Positions 35,606-48,079 of a stretch of 64,000 nucleotides of DNA are shown here, piece by piece (position 1 is the stretch's first letter; every line of letters starts with the position of its first letter). Source of the DNA: Camelus bactrianus. Lineage: Eukaryota > Chordata > Mammalia > Artiodactyla > Camelidae. The stretch covers positions 35,599,001 through 35,663,000 of the forward strand of contig NC_133539.1 in assembly GCF_048773025.1 (NCBI RefSeq). The letters are read 5' to 3'. A model generated the notes under the pieces. That model was given only the letters and a program-made list of their open reading frames with translations. It was not told the DNA's origin and did not search any database. The position numbers were made by a program, and so were the translations under genes.

Positions 35606-35639
35606 CTATACTAGACACTAATGATCATAATAGTGCCTT

Positions 35640-35735
35640 CTAAGACTTTTTAAAGGATTAATTGAGATAATTCATGTATACTGCTTAGCTAACACAGCAG
35701 CATTGTTCAATATATGTATTTTTAATTCTCCTCTT
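35640..35735 (+). repeat. MIR 3' fragment
   Basis: 'aaaggattaattgagataat' followed by 'cttagctaacacagcagcat' matches the MIR tail. Short. Confidence 0.45.
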
Positions 35736-36639
35736 GTTATAACAGTGGAAGGAGAATGGGCTTTGAGGCTAGTGCAAAGGATCATTCTACTTACACACAA
35801 GTACATTTTCCTCTGTTTTAAATGAAATCAGTGAGAGTAAGAAATTTTATTTTGAGCAATTATGCATTGTGTACCTTATATCAAAATACCGTTTACCCAT
35901 TCTCATAAAGCATACTTTTTTCCAAAGAACAAATAAAAACTGATGCACTTACTGAATTTTAAAAAATCAGGTAGTGTCTTCTCAAATGATCTTTTTGTAG
36001 CTGTACTTTTATTTAGAAATGACAGGATATAAATTTTTTTTCTTATAGATGCAAAATTAATCAAATATGACCATGTAAAGCTTGGCCAGATGGAAAGATT
36101 GGGCATTGCATTTGCCCAGTCTTTGTTAATTTTTTCCAACACTATTCTTTTAAAAATAGTTATTATAAAGAGAATTGAATTAATATTTAACATTTCTATG
36201 TCTAGTGTAATGTATTTGTGACCATTTCTTAGGATTTATCAGAGTAAATAGTCACATTTGTAAATTTTGTGATTTTTAAATACTAGACTTACTGAAACAC
36301 CATGTTCTGAATTTTGAAGGTAAATGACATGTCCCTATGTCCAGCTATCCCACTGAGCACAAAGGGAGAAACACAAATTGGCCCACTTGAAATTCTGCCT
36401 CTTGCCCTTGGTCTCCCTAGTGAGGTATATTCACAACATGCTTTCTCTTACAAATACTCAGCCAATATGACAGCAGCCTTGTTATCACCATCATCATCAC
36501 AACCATCTCTTCTTACATTCATGCAGAATTTGACATTTTAAAAGCACCTTTAGACTTATTCTTCAGTTTGATCTATCTCTTAAGAGGCAGACAGATAATT
36601 TATCCCTCTTAAGATGGATCTGAACTCAGAGAAGAAATA

Positions 36640-36890
36640 GTGACTTACGCTTAGATGGCACTTACTGTGAGTCTGGCACTGTTCTAAGTGCTTTAAATAC
36701 TGTAGCTGCACAAAAAATCCTGTGATGTAGACACAATTAGTGTCTGTATGTTATAGATAAGGAGGCAAAGGCACAGAGAGGTTAAAATAGTAATTCAAAG
36801 TCACACAGATAGTAAGTGACGGAGGCAGAATTAGACCCTACACAGTCAGGCTCCAGAATCTATGCTCTGCCCCACCGTTCTGTACTGTCT
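36640..36890 (-). repeat. MIR SINE, nearly full length
   Basis: 'tctggcactgttctaagtgc', 'aggcacagagaggttaaaat', 'agtcacacagatagtaagtg' and 'gtcaggctccagaatctatg' give the whole MIR in reverse. Confidence 0.85.
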
Positions 36891-37204
36891 GCCTGTAAAC
36901 TGACAACTGGCTTGTCACTTAGAATAAATGGTCCTGACATCCAAATGTAAAACACCATCCTTACACCACATTGATCATGATAATGACAGAACTTTTTTTC
37001 AGAAAATGAAAATTCATTATGGATCCTTCCTTATGATTAACCCAAACTTTATCATATCTTCTCCTCCTAATCCTCACACATCTACAATGACACTTTTTCC
37101 TTCAATTAAAAAAGATCATTGAACATTTCTTAAGTTCTGCCCCTAATCCTCCCTATAATTCTAAAAAAATAACACTCTAGCTGCAGATATTACTGTCTTC
37201 TGTA

Positions 37205-37330
37205 CATTTCCTTGAAGGGAAGAAATTAGATCTGCCTTTATTACCATTATCTCTGTGTGTTGTTCATACTATCTGTCGTACTGTTGCCAATTGGTGAGTA
37301 TTTATTAAATAAATGTATAAATAATGGCTT
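37205..37330 (+). repeat. L2 LINE 3' end
   Basis: 'ccttgaagggaagaaattag', 'attatctctgtgtgttgttc' and 'gagtatttattaaataaatg' match the L2 3' end. Confidence 0.6.
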
Positions 37331-37688
37331 TTGGACCTTAAATGACTTTGACAAGTTATGGTGTAAGTTGTTGTTTTGAAAATAGTGGCAAGACAGGATT
37401 CCTGAGAAAGGATCAAGTCCAGGGGAGTTTAGGACTTCCTGGAGAGAAAACCAGTCATTTGTCATGATGCAGTTGGTGAATCAGTAGGACAACCTGCTGC
37501 TTTTGTGGGCTGAAGGACTTAACTTGGACAAAAAATAGAGAAGCAGCATCTCACTTCTTGGCACCTTCTCTCTGGCTGACCTGTGAGGCATGGACTTGTA
37601 CCAAAACTCAGAGTGAGAGGGTTGGACCAAGACTGTTTTTCCATTCCATAGAGAGCCTAAAAATTGATCACGTAATTTTTCTTTTCAG

Positions 37689-37724
37689 AAAAATCTCTCA
37701 TTTGCTATTAAATGAGAGATTTTT
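37689..37724. repeat. Perfect 15-bp hairpin
   Basis: aaaaatctctcattt and its exact reverse complement aaatgagagattttt are separated by the 6-nt loop gctatt. It would fold as a stem in RNA from either strand. It is too short for a microRNA precursor. Confidence 0.9.
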
Positions 37725-38686
37725 TAAATGTTGTACAAAATCCATCTAGTAATCCACACAAGATTAGAATTTCTTCTATGATCTAGGAGCATTCTATATG
37801 TGGCACTACTCTGTGACAATCACGATGGCAGCAGTGGAGACAGAAAAGAATGTGAAGGGTCTCTGCTCTTGGAAGCTCAAAATCAAAGAGTTGTGGGCAA
37901 ATCTTCCCAAACACCATGTACATGAAGATGGCGCCCAAACTAGTTCTAGGCAGTATTTTATCATTGAATTAGAATATGTAAAAGTCAGCAACGCTCCATA
38001 TTCAACAAATTCTGATTAACTGTGCATTTAAGACAACTTTTTTTATTGAAGCCATTGGATGTAAGAAAATATTTCTACAATGATTCTATAAATAAGATTT
38101 GATACTGTTGGATTATTGTGTTCCTTTCAGAATCCCAGAGAACTTTACAATTAGTATGTCCATAATGCAACATACACTACTCCAGTAAAATGAATCGATA
38201 GTGTATGCTTTTATTCTCATTTTCAGAGAGCCAGAATACATAGCTTATTGGCCCTCTTGGTAAAAACAGAAACAGTGAGAAATGACTGAAATTTTATCCA
38301 GTGCTTGACTCATTATATCAGGGCTAGTCTGTTGATTAGCCCCAGGAAATGGTAGCTATAAGAGCAAGAAGTAAAAAGTCTAAAAGATATAGCTCTCAGC
38401 TTCCCTCTTTTTCTTTCATGTTTCATTATTCACAGTGAAGTGCGTCAAAATGCATGCAGCTTATCACAAGGTCCCTTTTCCAGCCAGGGTGTGTATTTCC
38501 TGAGGTTTCTTAGGGAGTCTCAAATTACCACCATCCAAAATAATTTGGAGGCCTACAGTGTACATCTTGCAGGTCAACAGTGTAAACACTTTGAATGGAA
38601 TTGTTGAGAGGAAATAGTTGGTCCGTATTGATGACTTTTTAAGAATTCCTTACCTTGTCTTGTTTTGATCTTCTGCATCCTAACAG

Positions 38687-38872
38687 GTGAATTTGGAGAG
38701 GTGTGCAGTGGTCGCTTAAAACTTCCTTCAAAAAAAGAGATTTCAGTGGCCATCAAGACCCTGAAAGTGGGCTACACAGACAAGCAGAGGAGAGACTTCT
38801 TAGGAGAAGCAAGCATTATGGGACAATTTGACCATCCCAATATCATTCGCCTGGAGGGAGTTGTTACTAAAA
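38687..38872 (+). CDS. EPHA3: EPHA3 exon 11: kinase N-lobe (glycine loop, catalytic lysine, helix C)
   Basis: The 186-nt exon covers residues 630-692. It completes the glycine-rich loop (GEFGEV), carries the ATP-binding lysine in VAIK (K653) and the helix-C glutamate in [10 protein letters not shown] (E670), and ends with RLEGVVTK. Phosphate transfer needs the Lys-Glu salt bridge and both residues are present, so the N-lobe looks catalytically competent. [10 protein letters not shown] separates EPHA3 from EPHA5 (LPGKREL). Asp661 stands where I remember Glu in human (TDKQRRDF), a conservative change. The acceptor is catcctaacag and the donor gtaagt. Entry and exit are both phase 1, so skipping this exon alone would keep the frame but remove the ATP-binding lysine. 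Confidence 0.97.
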
Positions 38873-40394
38873 GTAAGTAAAATCGTAAGACAGATTTTGT
38901 GTCTGTTAAGTCGAGGTTGTTTAAACCCAAAGTCAATAATTTAAGAATTTTGATCTTTTTTTCATTATCACCTGATAGTCCTGACCACCCCACACACACC
39001 ACCACCAAAATGTTTAGGATTAACATGTATTTCTTTGACAAGAGGTCAAAGATATTTAACTAGTATTAGGTTGACAGTGCTATCCTAGATCTTAAAAAGC
39101 TTAAAAGATTTAGGAGCTAATCATTGGACTATATTAAGACATGCTGATTAAAAATAGTTAAGTGAATTGTGTGGAACTCTCTGTTACGTGAGTAGCAAGG
39201 AAAAACGATGACTCAATTTTGACAGAAATTGCTGGGAACTCCCAGCTAGCTGCCTTTTCTTTCATTGTTCACCAGTTTTATTTAAGCTTCCAAATCTTTA
39301 CCCTCTTGGCTTTAGAAAAATTATGGGAGTTTGGGGACTGCTTCTGAGCTGTAAAGATTGGGATCACATTAGACCCAAGCCCTTTGCTCAGGTCTCTGTG
39401 GATTTCAAATAAGTCTGATCTAGAGTCCCAGCTGGATTCTTGACTGCTCTGGGGAAGCTCTGGCTCACAGCCTGTGGAAGAGAGCTGAACTTATTTCCAT
39501 GATGGTTTCTCCAGCCAGGCTCAGAAGGCATCCCGTGAGGCAGATATGTGATTTTTGGCTCCAGTCCCAATGAAAACCTCTTGAGAATGCTCTGGGATTT
39601 GTTTTTTTCTCAAGGTTTTGGACCACAGGATGAAGAATAAGCTAAATTGGCAGCAAACTTCCTAGAGTGAAAGACAGCATATGGCAGGGAATTTGGCATC
39701 CTTTAGGGGATAATTCATTGGCACCACATTTACATATTCTATGGTTACCAACAGACATTACACATTAAATTCTTCACAATGATGTTTTTCTTTAACATTA
39801 CATGGAGCACTTTCCAAATGGCACAATATCTATTCTCATTTTAGTGTGACTAGAAAGGCAATTCCTTACTACAAGAGCATGGTATAATTGAAATAATACT
39901 TGGATTTCCTTTAGAGTTTTTTAATATAATAAATGAGGTTAAGAACTTAACAATGTAGAAGAACTTAACCATAAAGTGTAAGTCCATATTAAGTCTTGTA
40001 AAGCATATTTTTTCCCTCTGTACTTCTAAAAATTAGGCCATGTTAGTAGTAACACTAAAATATTTTCTGATGAAAAATATCTTTTTAGCTTTTAAAAATT
40101 AATCATAAAAACATTGTTAGTAGTACTAAGGATTGGAGGTGTAAGTATGTGTTCCTTCAGTGCAAGATCATATTTATAGAATATCCTACTTAATGTCCAT
40201 AGAATTATAGAATGATGTCTCACTAGGGTTTTAATAGTCAATTAACCATTGATTCTTATGCATGTCATCCTTACTGAGTGGTTGTCCTTCAGATCTTGAG
40301 CCCGACTGGGAGAGGAAACTCATTCATACTTGTGTATCTTTTCTTCTTTAAATTCCCGAATTTCAAGAGTTCTTCTTTTTTAGTTGACCAAGCA

Positions 40395-40570
40395 TTGCAT
40401 TATAAACATTATTTATTCTTATTACTACCCTGTGAATTAGATATGGTGATTCCATTTTACATTTGAGCAAACAGTAACCTTAGATAAAAGCAAGTCGTGT
40501 GTCCAAGTAGGAAGTACTGGAGATGGCACTGGAACCAGTCTGTTGCTTTCACCTCTGTCCCCAACCCTGG
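40395..40570 (-). repeat. MIR SINE
   Basis: 'ttattactaccctgtgaatt', 'gattccattttacatttgag' and 'aagcaagtcgtgtgtccaag' match the reverse-strand MIR order. Diverged. Confidence 0.6.
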
Positions 40571-41889
40571 ACAAAATAGGCTTTCTTCTTTTTATGTTTG
40601 TATTCTATTAATTCTTTTGTATCTTGAATTTTTATCTTCCCTAATAATGATCATCCATCAAGCTTCAAACATTTTCTGGAGATAATAACCCTTAACACCT
40701 AAAACAAAATGTGAACTCTCATTAGGGGCAAGAAACCATGCTATTTGATAATCAGTGACTAAACAGAACCTGGATCAAAGGAGGTGCTGGATTTACCAAT
40801 GTTAATGAATACAAAACTGATGGGTTAGTTGATTGAATATGAATAAGACAACAGTGTCTTGTATGAATAGTTCTCTCTTTGGTGTTGGTTCATTAAACTG
40901 AATGCACATTTCAAAGCAGTGCAGTTGTGTGACTGATTGCATCACGTAGGGAGTGGTGGAGAAAGTGATTGCACTTTAGTGTGTACAGAATTACCACCTA
41001 ACTTCTTCTACCCTCACGACTAGGAAAAAATGAGACAGCAGTGTCTATCGAACTAAATATTAGGTTTAGATTTAAGCTGACTGATAGTCTATCATCGTTT
41101 ATCAAACATGAGTTGAGTTTCTTGTTTCCAGTGTTATGAGTCATTGAAAACAACTTGTTTTACTTTGCTAGCTGTTTCCCATAAAATTATTTACTGATTG
41201 ACAGGCAATATTAAACCATAATTATTGTGGCAGATTTTTTTAGATATAAATGTGCAATAATTGATATGAATTATGGTCACTTGGCAAAGAAATCCATAAA
41301 ACAGACCCCAAAACCAAAATGCAGGAAAAAATGCACTAAGAAATAAATGACCTTTAAAAATCGCAGGTATTATGCAGTAAATGTCCTGTTCAAGGCCGAA
41401 TCTGTAACATTCTAGTATGGATTACAACTGCCTTATTCTTAGAGTGAAAGTTCTAAATTTGATGTATCTTCCTGGTCAAGTAATCATGTAAGAGACTGCC
41501 AAATCTGACTATATAAATCCCAGCCATCTCATATATCGCAAACATAATAGGGTAGCAGGCCTAGAATTAGATTCTGAACTCCTTTAGTGGCATATTTAAA
41601 AGCTTGAAGTCTCGCACCCTGTTACATCTGAGATGAACTAGAAATGCATCAGAATACAGTTACTGTGTTGCATTTAAGATATAAATAAGGCAAATTTGTC
41701 ACCAGAAGGAGTTAGTTAATCAACTTCTATTATTTTCTTTGTTTTCTGAGACTCTGTGACTACTAAGACAATCTCCTGGCAGCGTTCAGAGACATACACA
41801 CACATGCACACAATCAGAGTTGTGAGGTACGGAGCTGGTGAACGAATTGTAATGAAAGAAGAAAAGAGAGCATACTGGCACTTGGATTA

Positions 41890-42070
41890 CGAATCAAAGG
41901 TTCAGAGATCAAATTCTGACTCAGCTCTACCGGCTGGGAGATGTCTGGCAAATCAGAACACTGCCAGAGACTCACTTTGTCCACTTGTAACATGGAATTA
42001 GCAGTTCTGCTTGACTATTTCCACATCCTTGTAAGATCAAATAAGATTCCATAGGAATACATTGTTAGGT
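41890..42070 (+). repeat. MIR SINE
   Basis: 'caaattctgactcagctcta', 'actcactttgtccacttgta' and 'gtaagatcaaataagattcc' follow MIR from head to tail. Confidence 0.6.
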
Positions 42071-43459
42071 GGACTAGAACTATGCAAATACAAATTACCA
42101 CTTCTGGTTGAGTTTGAGAAGATTTTACCACTTAATCTGGGGATATAGAAGAAAATTCTTCTGAACAATTCCTTTTTTGCTCAAAGATAATTTTAAAATT
42201 ATTGCTATTAATTATGTGCTCTGAAAAACTAGGTCTATTATAATGTATCATTTTCAAGTTAGGGAAAGCCTTTTCTTCAGTCATTATATTTTCATTTATT
42301 TGAATTGAGCCATAAACAATTTTAATGGTATGTTTTAAGCCTGATGGTCTTAAACAAGAGAAGGTGAGAGAGTCTCTGATCTTCAAAGTAGCAGAAAGCT
42401 GGGGGCACAGTCCTACTCAGAACTTGGTACTAACATGTGTTATCAATTTTAGCTGAAGTACAAAAAGTTGGAACCTGTTTTTAGCAAATGTTTGATATTT
42501 CTGCCATCACACTATTAGTCAAAGGATGTTCCAGCTTCATCCAAGAAGACTTTCCATTGGTCACTTTTCACCTAGTGAAATAGAAGGAATTATATTGGAT
42601 GGGATTGATATGCTTTTTGTTGTTATTTAGGGATGGATTTTTTTTTAATTAAAAAAATAATAAATGCAATTTAACTGTAACCTTGTATTATTAAGGAAAG
42701 TCATGGGCAGAATTTTTAGAGGATTTCTCATACTGAAAGCATTTCTGTATTGGTGTGAGTGTCCACTGTACACCAAAAGATAATCATTTGCTTACATTTC
42801 CTGCACATATGGTGTGGAAATCTTACTGGAATAAGTCATTTTTTTAGTGAACAATGTCAAATTAGTTCTATTTCTTGTTTGCCTTTCTCTAAAACATTTC
42901 TTCTGCACTTGTCTCAAGGGTACTGCACTCTATGTCATATTTTTAATGGGCAATATATGTTATATATATTTTATTAATTTATAAAAATAGTTTATGATAG
43001 ATTTTAGAAACTCTGATGAAACAAGTTATCATGCATTCATGACTGTATTTTGATAAATGAGTTGAAAACTCTTAAGTTCCCTTATCGACCAAACTAGGAA
43101 AATCTCTACTCAATAAACTAAAGGAAAAAAATAAGGCAGGGAATGCTATTTTTACATGTATAAAAAACTTTCCTTGTTTCCTCAACATTGTCCACTCACT
43201 TTTCTTTGTTGAATTGGCCACAGTTGAGTTACAAAAGAATGTGTTGCTGTGTATTCCCCCCAGTCATTTAGATAAGATAGGTTTTGATATTTTTGAAAAA
43301 TTAAATTCAGTTTACAAAATTTGTTAGTGCATGAGTTGTATGTGTCCAAAGATTGCCTCTCATAGAGCGCTGCTTTAAATCTGCGATAACTCTCCTAAAG
43401 GAAGGAAAATACACCCTTGTTTCCTAATTGTCTAAGTAATTTTGGTCTTACACAAACTC

Positions 43460-44130
43460 TTGCAAAGAGGGAGAATAAGAAACACCCCTACCTCATAAAG
43501 CTAGTGATACCTTGATATCAAACCATACAAGAGCATCATCAGAAAGGAAAATAAAAGATGAGTATAGCACATGAGCAAAAATTCAGTATCACTGTAATAA
43601 TTATGAAACCATGACTAGCAATGCTTTAAAAAAACATACTATATCATGGTCAAGTTTAGTTTATTTCAAGAATGCAAAGTTGGTTTAATATTTAATCATT
43701 CAAGAAATCCACAAAATTAATAGATAGAAAAGAAAATCAACCTCAATAGATGTAAAAAATAAATATTTTAATTTAAATTTATTAACACATCATGCCTAGA
43801 AAATATGTATACCTGACAAATGTATATAAACACCCCCAAAACTAAAACAAACAAGCCTGCAAACATCATACTCAGGAGTGAAACCAAGAAGGCATTTCTT
43901 TTAAAGTAGAAACTAGGAGTCTGCTGTTACCATTTCAATTCATCATTAGACCTAATGTCTTAAGTTTTGAAATTAGACAAGAAAATAAATAAAAATGTAG
44001 AAAGTTTGAAAAGGAAAAATAACTAAGCTGTCCTTATAAAATCATACTGGGCACATTCGAGTATTATTCTCAATAGAGTAAAGAAGAGTAGAAATATTGT
44101 TCCTATCTTTTAAGGTATTAAATTTTGTTT
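43460..44130 (+). repeat. Degraded L1 ORF2 (reverse transcriptase region)
   Basis: 'tgataccttgatatcaaacc', 'atgcaaagttggtttaatat', 'atcaacctcaatagatgtaa' and 'aacatcatactcaggagtga' align in order with the L1 ORF2 reverse transcriptase coding sequence. The frame is broken many times with internal deletions. There is no 3' UTR next to it, so it is an internal L1 remnant in sense orientation. Confidence 0.7.
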
Positions 44131-46323
44131 CAAATTAAGCGTAAATAAATTTTAAACTTTTAAAGTCAACTGCATATAAAGTATTCCCTGTGCTGAGATT
44201 CATAGAGTAGGGTTGGTTAAAAAAGGGTTGGAGAAAGCACTTCTGAGGCTGATTCGAAGAGAGAGAGCGTCCCTAGCCAGCCTGTGACAGTAGGCGCAAC
44301 ACGGCCGGTTCTCACTGGCGGTCTCTTAGGTGCTGGACTTAGAACTATAGACAAAATAGGTTGACTCCTGTTGTTATTAACTCATTGGCTAGTGGACGGA
44401 AGAGGGATCGTTCTTAACATAAATAATGTCTTGATTAAAATGGAATTTGCAAAAGATTGCCCTGTATGTTTATATGATTTAATGGGAAACCTGCTGTAAA
44501 ATACTCTAATTCAGTTTATTCCAGTATTTCTCTGTCTCAGTTATAGCACATGGTAATCTATAACTGAAACATTTTCTTTCTAATCCGAAGTGATTCAAAT
44601 CTTCTTTCCTGAGAACAGTAAGGCATATTTTGTCAATTTTATTCCATTTTCCTTCTCCTGTTTATGCTTTTTTTGCTTCCACTCTGATTGTGATTACATG
44701 ATACCAATAATGAATACTTGCTGCCAAGGTCAAAGGTTTCAATTTTATAAATCACACTCGTGTATTAGAGTGTGTGTGTCTTGAAAATAAGGCAGTTTAT
44801 AAGACAAAATTACCTTTAATAGGAGTTAATAGCATTTCCTTTGGAAATGAGTTAAATTTCAATAATTTGTAGCATTTAAATCTTTGATAAATAACTTAGG
44901 CTTGAATGAAAACATTTTCATCTAAGGCCAACATTTATTTGATAATTGCAATACAGATTCCAAGCATGGCTATATGTTTGTCACATTAACCCACCCTCTT
45001 ATTTTAATAGAAAATGTGGGTAAGAAGGTTATGGTGAAACAGAGTGCAGAACCTGAAATTCTTAGACATTTTGAATCACATGTCTTCTGTCAGCAAATAA
45101 AATGATTAGTAGTATCTCTGAGCCACTGGGGAAATTAACTGATTGTAAGAGACTGGTGTGCTTCCCTTAACCCTTTAATTATGAAAGATCATGATGTTAT
45201 CTATACTCATAAGTCAATATAAGAACAAAAGCAAAACTCCACTGCACATTTTGTTTTGCCGATTTTTGATGGACTTTCATTTTGCCCAAACAACAATAAT
45301 TTCATTGATTTCAGTTTGTATAAGCAGATGTATTTAAGGATCTCTGAGGACAGTGAATAATATAGGCCCTTAAAAAAGCTGGTAATGTCATTTCTAATTC
45401 AAAATACACAGGAAAGAGCACGCGAGACTTCGACAGGAATGCACTGCATCCTGTGCAGATGAGATGGAATTTTATAAATGATTTCCAACCACATTCAATA
45501 CATGTTAGAACTAGTTCTCGCCACTGTTGCGAAGTCTCTTTTCCTTTAACCCTGTTTACCATAATCAAAATCACAAGGAAAAGTAAGTGAGGATACTACT
45601 TCCAAGGTAGAATATTTTTTATTCTGTTTACTCTGTCTGTACATCTGGGTTTGCTGAATCTTTGAACTTAATTCAAAGCACATTTGCAGACTTTCCCATC
45701 TTAACTGATGTGTTTACAAATACATAAATTATAGAGCTAAATGCAGCCTGCTCTGATTTCTGAATGGTCATGGGGCTTTGGCTTAATTGACTGGTTTGAT
45801 TTTCCAGCTACTTTTATTTCCCTTGCCAAACATTTTACTAGACATGCTAACAAGAAATGAAATGGTCATAAGGCTGAGAGCCAGAAGGAAAAGAGTGATA
45901 AGCAAAGGTCTGGTTAGTACATAAACGTGGTAAATGGCCACTGTAATTGAGAGTTGGCTGTACGAAGCTGTGTATCTGTGACTACATTCAAGAGCTGCAT
46001 TGAGTTTTACTAGCGTATTAGTCTTCCAAGAATTGTATTAAGGAAGAAACATAGAAATGTAGAGTGATTTATGGAAAACATGCATAGGCAGGGTTTCATT
46101 TGTTTATTTGTTTGTACATTCATTTTATTTCAGATTAGTTTTCTACGACCATCCATAGACATTTGATTTACTGTTCTGGAGAGACAAAAGTTTCCAAAGA
46201 AATGTTGAATCTTCCTTTTCTTCCTGAATATTGTCATGTCAAAGCCTAGCTAAAATTTTGAAGAAGCAAGTCTGTAGGCTCAAGGTTTTGGCTAAAATGA
46301 CTTTTCAAACATTACTTAATTTC

Positions 46324-46326
<3 letters not shown>

Positions 46327-46356
<30 letters not shown>
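46327..46356. repeat. (TG)n microsatellite
   Basis: About 15 uninterrupted TG units, likely polymorphic in length. Confidence 0.95.
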
Positions 46357-46358
<2 letters not shown>

Positions 46359-47179
46359 GTATATTTGATATGTTACTGAAAATATATAACTTAATCAGTG
46401 TCCTAATGGACAATGAATTGATGTGTCAATTGATTTTTCATATATGAAAATCTGAGAATTTATAGAATTTAAATAATTCTCTCACCTCTTAATAATAAGA
46501 CATATAGCTTGGGATATATGCATGTACTAAATGTAGTAAACATAACGTTCATGCAACCAAGCTATAATTCATAACCAATATGAATTAAGAGTTTTCACAT
46601 ATGAAACAATAAACAAGGAAAGAAATATATTTTCTGGCATCAGGATGGCACACGAACCATAAAATAGAAGGAACACATGAGGGAAAAAAAGTATGTGTGC
46701 TCTACAGTTAGGTGCACAGGGATGTTTGTTAAAAATCTATTGTGTGTTCAAGGTCTTTGACCTTGCTCAGTCAAGATTTGTCTTAACTCAGGTCTTCTCG
46801 ACTTGGAAGAGGAGTGATTTTTTTTTCTTTGTGTAACATGATGGATTTATAGTCAAAACAATATTGTAGCAACAATAAAGGAAGTGAATTATGGGGTAGT
46901 AATCTGTGTAGGCTTTGAAACTGGAGTTACATTTTACTGTAACAATTGTCGGAAGTGCTACCCTCTTCAGTCATCCTTTCAATTCAGAATGATGCATAGA
47001 ATTGATTCCCAACAATTGCCTCAGTTATTATCTGTAGTTGAAGATTTATTCTATTTGTAGATCTATGTATCAGTATACTTAACACTTTTGCGTCTTTGTG
47101 TCTAATGCTTTTTCATATTTTAAATGTTTCCCTCAGTGTACATTTCCAAAAATAACGGCATAATACATTCAGGTTGCAA

Positions 47180-47345
47180 CTTCTGGTTTTATAACTTAGC
47201 TGTGTGACATTAAGTTTATTACCCTCTATATATCAGTTTTTTCATGTAAAAAGTGGAAATGATAATTAATAAGTTAGTATATATAAAATAATTAACACCA
47301 ATATTTTGCATACACTAAGTACTGTATAAATGCATTTAAATGCTT
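47180..47345 (+). repeat. MIR SINE
   Basis: 'tataacttagctgtgtgaca', 'cagttttttcatgtaaaaag' and 'gcatacactaagtactgtat' follow MIR in order. Confidence 0.65.
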
Positions 47346-47534
47346 GTTAAATGTTTAATAGTAATTAAGGCCACATACTTCCAAAATGGTTATTACAAAT
47401 TACTACCAATAACAATTTTAATTTTATTTTCCCTTTAAACATAACATGGATTTTATCATTTTTAATGTGCTAATTGAATACAGATTTTAAAAGTTTTAAT
47501 TATTAGTCTTAATTGTTTTGTCCAGTTGGCACAT

Positions 47535-47640
47535 AGTATCCATGAAGGTAGGGACTTTGATTTATCTGCCCATTTATTCTGACTAATGGGCATGGGAGAA
47601 ACACCTAGTGTGTAGCACTGTAAATATCTGCAGTAGTTGT
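47535..47640 (+). repeat. Possible L2 LINE 3' fragment
   Basis: 'tccatgaaggtagggacttt' and 'cacctagtgtgtagcactgt' match the L2 3' end loosely. Confidence 0.45.
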
Positions 47641-48017
47641 CAATGATTATGGAATTCCTGGCTCTGTCTGGTGCCTGAAGACAGAAATACTTGATTTTAC
47701 AAATCAGCTAAAACGCAATTAGAGTGAAGCAACGGGCATATTTTGTGTTCAAGGAAAACCATGCCAAATAAGCCAATTTAGGTATCATAGGGTATGGGCC
47801 CTTGTTTTGAAAACCAATCTTCTTCCATCTTTTTTATTTTTTTTACTTTTGTTTTCTATTGAAAGCTAGTTTTGTTTTTAATTGCAACTTTGTAAATTTG
47901 GAGGACAGAGAAAACTTTCAGTTTTTAGTTCATCAGGTGCATCAAAATACATATGTTCATTGCATATTTGTTGAACTCTGCTGATGGTTATACATTTATT
48001 ATTTACCGTGTATCTAG

Positions 48018-48079
48018 GTAAACCAGTTATGATCGTCACAGAATACATGGAGAATGGTTCCTTGGACAGTTTCTTACGT
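48018..48079 (+). CDS. EPHA3: EPHA3 exon 12: kinase hinge with gatekeeper threonine
   Basis: The 62-nt exon covers residues 692-712: [20 protein letters not shown] then R. It encodes strand beta-5, the gatekeeper threonine (T699 in VTEY), the hinge between kinase lobes and the start of helix D. Y701, just after the gatekeeper, is conserved in the family. It joins exon 11 in phase 1 and exon 13 in phase 0. The acceptor tatctag is short, with a modest polypyrimidine tract; the donor is cgt/gtaagt. No difference from the human protein as I recall it. Such a small exon has no long reading frame of its own and was found from the splice sites and protein match. Confidence 0.96.

Larger units (their letters stand above)
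32855..38686 (+). other. EPHA3: EPHA3 intron 10
   Basis: A 5.8-kb phase-1 intron. It holds a possible antisense protein-derived segment (34.13-34.31 kb), an old L1 fragment (34.85-35.06), MIR copies (35.43-35.61 minus, 35.64-35.74 plus, 36.64-36.89 minus), an L2 end (37.21-37.33) and a perfect 15-bp hairpin (37.69-37.72). Nothing was recognised in 32.9-34.1 or 37.8-38.6 kb. Confidence 0.87.
38873..48017 (+). other. EPHA3: EPHA3 intron 11
   Basis: A 9.1-kb phase-1 intron, the largest complete one here. It holds MIR copies (40.40-40.57 minus, 41.89-42.07 plus, 47.18-47.35 plus), a degraded L1 ORF2 piece (43.46-44.13), a TG microsatellite (46.33-46.36) and a weak L2 end (47.54-47.64). A short GC-richer patch at 44.2-44.4 kb was not recognised. 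The rest is AT-rich without identifiable features. Confidence 0.87.

Noticed and set aside
37689-37724. microRNA precursor
   Set aside because: A 15-bp stem is far shorter than a pre-miRNA and lies in low-complexity AT-rich sequence.
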